From contig JAIRVG010000021.1 of the NCBI GenBank assembly GCA_031253995.1, positions 186,001 to 250,000 on the forward strand: DNA of 64,000 nt, in the 5' to 3' direction. Made by a program: the position numbers and the translations under genes. The stretch is from Paucimonas sp. (GTDB taxonomy: Bacteria > Pseudomonadota > Gammaproteobacteria > Pseudomonadales > Pseudomonadaceae). Within the stretch, counting starts at the first letter, position 1. Each line of letters begins with the position of its first letter. Under the pieces are notes generated by a model that worked only from the letters and a program-made list of their open reading frames with translations, ran no database searches and was not told where the DNA came from. Below are positions 59,178-64,000 of the stretch, in pieces.

Positions 59178-59534
59178 ATGCCGTGGACGGTTAAGTTTTG
59201 TACAGAGTTCGCTGAAGAGGTACAGCGTTCCGATCAATTGTTCAAAGAGCAATTGGCGGTGCATCTGGTGCTGTTGAGGGAAATCGGTCCTCTGTTGGGC
59301 CGCCCCAGAGTGGATACCTTGAGAGGCTCTCGCCATCAGAACCTCAAGGAACTGCGGTTTTCTTCCAATGGTTGTGTCTGGCGCGTGGTGTTCGCATTTG
59401 ATCCATCCCGCTGCGCCGTGGTTTTGGTCGCAGGTGACAAGGCAGGCGTCAGTCAGCAGCGTTTCTACAAGGGCTTGATTGCTTGCGCGGATGAGCGGTT
59501 TGACAGGTATCTGGCAGGAGGTGCCGGGAAATGA
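59178..59534 (+). CDS. HigB/RelE-family toxin
   Basis: A 118-residue protein of the RelE/ParE superfamily (HigB type, mRNA interferase by family). Features: LREIGPLLGRPRVDTLRGSRHQNLKELRF, WRVVFAFDPSRCAVVLVAGDK, and basic residues near the C-terminus. Toxin precedes antitoxin, as in higBA; they overlap by 4 bp. Inserted between the opuC operon and prfC. Confidence 0.88.
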   Translation: MPWTVKFCTEFAEEVQRSDQLFKEQLAVHLVLLREIGPLLGRPRVDTLRGSRHQNLKELRFSSNGCVWRVVFAFDPSRCAVVLVAGDKAGVSQQRFYKGLIACADERFDRYLAGGAGK

Positions 59535-59860
59535 CAATGACACTTGATGATTTGATGGACAGCCTTTCTCCAGAGCGCAGGGCATGGGTCGAGGAGCAAG
59601 CCCGTGAGCTGATTCGTGAGGAATTGACCCTGCAGGCTTTGCGCCGGCAGTTGGACGTTACCCAGGAAAGCCTTGCCGAGCGATTGGAAATGGGCCAGGC
59701 CAATATCTCCAAAGTGGAGAACCGCAGCGACATGTTGATTTCGACGTTGCGCGATTATGTCGAGGCGTTGGGAGGACGGTTGGAACTGGTTGCCTGCATG
59801 CCGGGTCGCGCTCCGGTAAAACTGAAGGGTTTCACTGACAGCCCGTCGGCTGCCGAGTAG
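59531..59860 (+). CDS. HigA-like antitoxin, XRE family
   Basis: A 109-residue antitoxin with HTH at about 38–92 (LDVTQESLAERLEMGQANISKVENR in two parts). The long N-terminal helix (EEQARELIREELTLQALRRQL) likely wraps the toxin. Coupled to the toxin gene by ATGA overlap. Confidence 0.88.
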   Translation: MTMTLDDLMDSLSPERRAWVEEQARELIREELTLQALRRQLDVTQESLAERLEMGQANISKVENRSDMLISTLRDYVEALGGRLELVACMPGRAPVKLKGFTDSPSAAE

Positions 59861-59964
59861 ATTTGCGCGCTTTGGTATCCATATCAGGGGACCCGATTTT
59901 GGTCCCCGCCCGACTTCAGGTATGATACGGCCCCTTTTTTCAATCCCCAGTCAGGCGATTTCCC

Positions 59965-61548
<1,584 letters not shown>

Positions 61549-61555
61549 GGGCAGC

Positions 61556-61646
61556 GGCAAGCTTCAAGTCATAAGCCACAAGAAAAGGCGGAGCGCATTG
61601 GCCCTGCTTTTTCTTGCAGCTTGAAGCTTACCGCTTGCCTCTCAAG
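61556..61646. repeat. Inverted repeat between prfC and the polyamine-binding gene
   Basis: GGCAGCGGCAAGCTTCAAGTC and, inverted, CAGCTTGAAGCTTACCGCTTGCC with internal AAGAAAA/TTTTCTT parts; a large hairpin between convergent genes, probably a REP-like element and terminator. Confidence 0.6.
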
Positions 61647-61647
61647 A

Positions 61648-62727
61648 TCAGTTCCCCGCCTTGATACTGGTCCAGATCCGGGTCCTGATCCGGTCGATCT
61701 TCGCCGGCATCGCTTCCAGCGCATACAGTTTGCCCATCACCTCGTCCTTCGGATAGATCATCGGATTGGCCTTCAGCTCCGGCTTCACCAGCGCATCCGC
61801 CTGCTGGTTACCGTTGGCGTACTGCACGAAGTCGCTGATATTGGCCATCACCTCCGGCTGCAGCAGGTAGTTCATGTAGGCATACCCCGCCTTCTCGTCC
61901 GGCGCATCCGCCGGCATCGCCACCATGTCGAACCACATCGGCGCGCCTTCCTTCGGAATCGAGTAACCCACCTTCACCCCGTTCTTCGCTTCCTCGGCAC
62001 GGTTCTTCGCCTGCAGCACGTCACCCGAGAAACCCACCACCACGCACACGTCGCCATTGGCCAGGTCGCCGGTGTATTTCGACGAGTGGAAGTAGCTGAT
62101 GTACGGCCGCACCTTCATCAGCAGGTCCTTGGCTTTTTCGTAGTCCTTGGGATCCTGGCTGTGATGGGGCAGGCCCAGGTAGTGCAAGGCGATCGGCAGC
62201 AGCTCCGGGCCGTTGTCCAGCACCGCGACGCCGCAGCTCTTCAGTTTGCCGATGTACTCGGGCTTGAAGATCAGGTCCCAGGAGTCCACCGGTGCGTTGT
62301 CGCCGAGCACCGCCTTGACCTTGTCGATGTTGTAGCCGATGCCGGTACTGCCCCACAGGTACGGGAAGCCATGCTGGTTGCCCGGGTCGTTGACCTCCAG
62401 CGCCTTGAGCAGCACCGGGTTGAGGTTCTTCCAGTTGGGCAACTGGCTCTTGTCCAGCTTCTTCAGGGCACCGCCCTGGATCTGCCGGGCCATGAAGTGG
62501 TTGGAGGGAAACACCACGTCGTAGCCGGAGTTGCCAGTCATCAGCTTGCCGTCGAGGGTTTCGTTGCTGTCGAAGACGTCGTAGGTGGGCACGATGCCGC
62601 TGGCCTGCTGGAAGTTCTTCAGCGTGTCCGGGGCGATGTAGCTGGACCAGTTGTAGATCTTTACCGAGTCGGCGGCGCTGGCCACGCTGGCGGCCAGCAT
62701 CAGGGGTGCAATGAAAAGCGTGCGCAT
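61648..62727 (-). CDS. Polyamine ABC transporter substrate-binding protein (PotF/SpuD-like)
   Basis: Periplasmic binder of putrescine or spermidine by family. It has 359 residues; signal peptide MRTLFIAPLMLAASVASA, then DSVKIYNWSSYIAPDTL, the classic start. Other features: WGSTGIGYNIDKV and YANGNQQADALV. The transporter's other subunits are not in the window. The cupin and FAD oxidase upstream on the same strand point to polyamine catabolism. Confidence 0.92.
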   Translation of the reverse strand: MRTLFIAPLMLAASVASAADSVKIYNWSSYIAPDTLKNFQQASGIVPTYDVFDSNETLDGKLMTGNSGYDVVFPSNHFMARQIQGGALKKLDKSQLPNWKNLNPVLLKALEVNDPGNQHGFPYLWGSTGIGYNIDKVKAVLGDNAPVDSWDLIFKPEYIGKLKSCGVAVLDNGPELLPIALHYLGLPHHSQDPKDYEKAKDLLMKVRPYISYFHSSKYTGDLANGDVCVVVGFSGDVLQAKNRAEEAKNGVKVGYSIPKEGAPMWFDMVAMPADAPDEKAGYAYMNYLLQPEVMANISDFVQYANGNQQADALVKPELKANPMIYPKDEVMGKLYALEAMPAKIDRIRTRIWTSIKAGN

Positions 62728-62783
62728 GTCCGGGGTACCTTTCTTTGAGCTGTTGTTATCGAAGGCGGCAGGCGATCAGCGGA

Positions 62784-63125
62784 TCAGAAAATCAATACGT
62801 AGGTCTTGCGCACGGTCTCCTGGATGTCCCAGATGCCGGTGCTGTTGGCCGGTAGCATCAGTGCGTCCCCGGCTTCTATGGTCAGGGGCTCGCCACCGTC
62901 GGGGGTGAAGGTGCAGCGGCCGGTGATGATGTGGCAGAACTCCTGTTGCATGATCTGCCGCCGCCAGCGCCCCGGGGTGCACTCCCAGATGCCGGTTTCC
63001 ACGCCGTCGCTGCGCTCGACGCAGGTGACCGAGGTCACCGCGACGGGCTCGCCGAGGGGCACGGCGACCGGGCTGGACGTCTCCAGGGCGACGCTGTCGG
63101 TGTGTTTGAACTGGGTGATGCTCAT
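62784..63125 (-). CDS. Cupin-domain protein, polyamine-cluster type
   Basis: This 113-residue single-domain cupin has EFCHIITGRCTFTPDGGEP and AGDALMLPANSTGIWDI, the two cupin motifs. Start at MSITQFKHTDSVALETS; the longer frame to 63752 is antisense overlap. It may regulate or bind a ligand of the adjacent putrescine-oxidation genes. No catalytic role can be assigned. Confidence 0.85.
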   Translation of the reverse strand: MSITQFKHTDSVALETSSPVAVPLGEPVAVTSVTCVERSDGVETGIWECTPGRWRRQIMQQEFCHIITGRCTFTPDGGEPLTIEAGDALMLPANSTGIWDIQETVRKTYVLIF

Positions 63126-63151
63126 GACTGCGGGTTCCTCTGTGTACGAAT

Positions 63152-64000
63152 TCAGTTCATGAAACTCTGCATGAAGTCCGCCAGGCTGCTGGCCATGCGC
63201 CGACGCCACGGCGGGCTGGCGGGACTGGCCAGGGTGCGGTCCTCGAAGACGAAGCTCTGGATGATGGCGTTGTAGCCGAGCCAGCGGCACGGCTCCGGCG
63301 GCCAGCTGGCGAGGCTGGACAGCGCCCGGTTGTCGTGGACCCAGGGCTGCGCGGTCAGGGCGTTGTGCTGGCCGAGGATCAGCGCGGCGAGGGTGCGCCC
63401 GCCGAGGTTGGTGGCGCCGACGCCTTCGCCGCCGTAGCCGCCGGACAGGGCGATGCCGCGCTGGCGGTCGCAGAGCATGTGCGGGCGGAAGCGCCGGGCC
63501 ATGCCCAGGTTGCCGCCCCAGGAATGGGTGATGCGCACGTTCTTCAGTTGCGGGAACAGCTCGCCGAACAGGTAGCGGCGCAGGTCGATCTCGCCGGGGG
63601 TGAGGCTGAAGTCTTCGCGCAGGCGTCCGCCGAAGCGATAGCCGCCACGAGCACCGAACATCAGGCGGTTGTCGCGGGTGCGCTGGCCGTAGGTGACCTG
63701 CCGGCTGTTTTCGCTGAAGGCCTGGCCTTCCTTCAGGCCGATCTCGTCCCACACCGACTCCGCCAGCGGCTCGGTGGCCACCAGCAGGCTCTGCACCGGC
63801 AACTGGTGCTTGCCCAGCGGCGGCAGGCTGGCGGCGTAGCCCTCGACGGCGGGGACTACCCAGTGGCTGCGGATCGTCCCTTGTGGGGTGCGGACCTGGC
63901 CGGGCTGCCAGTCGATGGCCGGGGTGTTCTCGTAGATCTTCACGCCCAGGCGTTCCACCGTTCGGGCCAGGCCGCGAGCCAGTTTCGCGGGTTGGATCGT
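63152..64000 (-). CDS. FAD-dependent oxidoreductase, PuuB-like (5' end outside window)
   Basis: C-terminal 282 residues of a DAO-type flavoenzyme; the frame stays open to the right edge (TIQPAKLARGLARTVERLG and on), so the start lies outside. Features: SHWVVPAVEGYAASL, SWGGNLGMARRFRPH, and GGYGGEGVGATNLGG, the last being the C-terminal FAD contact. By family it oxidises gamma-glutamylputrescine or a similar amine. Confidence 0.88.
   Translation of the reverse strand, partial: TIQPAKLARGLARTVERLGVKIYENTPAIDWQPGQVRTPQGTIRSHWVVPAVEGYAASLPPLGKHQLPVQSLLVATEPLAESVWDEIGLKEGQAFSENSRQVTYGQRTRDNRLMFGARGGYRFGGRLREDFSLTPGEIDLRRYLFGELFPQLKNVRITHSWGGNLGMARRFRPHMLCDRQRGIALSGGYGGEGVGATNLGGRTLAALILGQHNALTAQPWVHDNRALSSLASWPPEPCRWLGYNAIIQSFVFEDRTLASPASPPWRRRMASSLADFMQSFMN

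Overview
The window reads as the chromosome of a Pseudomonas in the fluorescens/putida sense. Gene order on the housekeeping side follows P. aeruginosa blocks: tRNA-Leu–queA–tgt–yajC–secD–secF; suhB, trmJ, cysE, iscR-S-U-A, hscB-A, fdx, iscX, ndk, rlmN, pilF, rodZ, ispG, hisS, bamB, der; a piuA/piuC block with speC; and fecIRA, opuC and prfC. The intergenic GC-rich inverted REP pairs are also typical of the genus. Species cannot be fixed from sequence alone.

Layout. 1–16,103 is an accessory island built around a type I-F CRISPR-Cas system with four arrays. Array A (cut by the left edge, ends 155) is followed by a hipB-hipA toxin–antitoxin pair. Array B (30 repeats, own leader) is followed by a Fic-domain gene. 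Array C (11 repeats, minus strand, own leader) abuts csy4. The minus-strand cas genes are csy4, csy3, csy2, csy1, then a 416-bp regulatory gap, then cas2-3 and cas1. Array D (14 repeats, plus strand, own leader) follows. The island ends at the 3' end of tRNA-Leu(CAA). From 16.5 kb rightward the sequence is core genome: queuosine and Sec genes, the Isc iron–sulfur operon, ndk to der, an aminotransferase/omega-amidase pair, a piu-type siderophore-iron block, ornithine decarboxylase, a FecIRA surface-signalling iron system, an OpuC-type osmoprotectant ABC transporter, a HigBA-like module, prfC, and a polyamine-related cluster cut by the right edge.

Main discovery candidate. The gap between csy1 and cas2-3 holds a one-spacer mini-CRISPR with two degenerate repeats that keep the Csy4 stem-loop. 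The first also keeps the 8-nt CTCAGAAA tag. Its 24-nt pseudo-spacer matches a site only about 75 bp upstream of the first pseudo-repeat: the first nine bases are identical, 18 of 24 match overall, and the site is preceded by CC, the type I-F PAM. The matched site lies between a candidate leftward csy1 promoter and a candidate rightward promoter of the mini-array itself. A bidirectional terminator closes the unit. This has the design of a crRNA-like RNA that guides the Csy complex to repress, without cutting, its own effector operon and perhaps itself.

How it may work together (inference). Cas1 and Cas2-3 feed new spacers into arrays B, C and D, all of which have IHF-type leaders. One Csy4 processes all four arrays and the mini-array. 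Csy1-4 levels would be set by competition between true crRNAs and the regulatory RNA. HipBA and Fic sit between arrays and could stabilise the locus or act as abortive-infection arms; the sequence does not show which.
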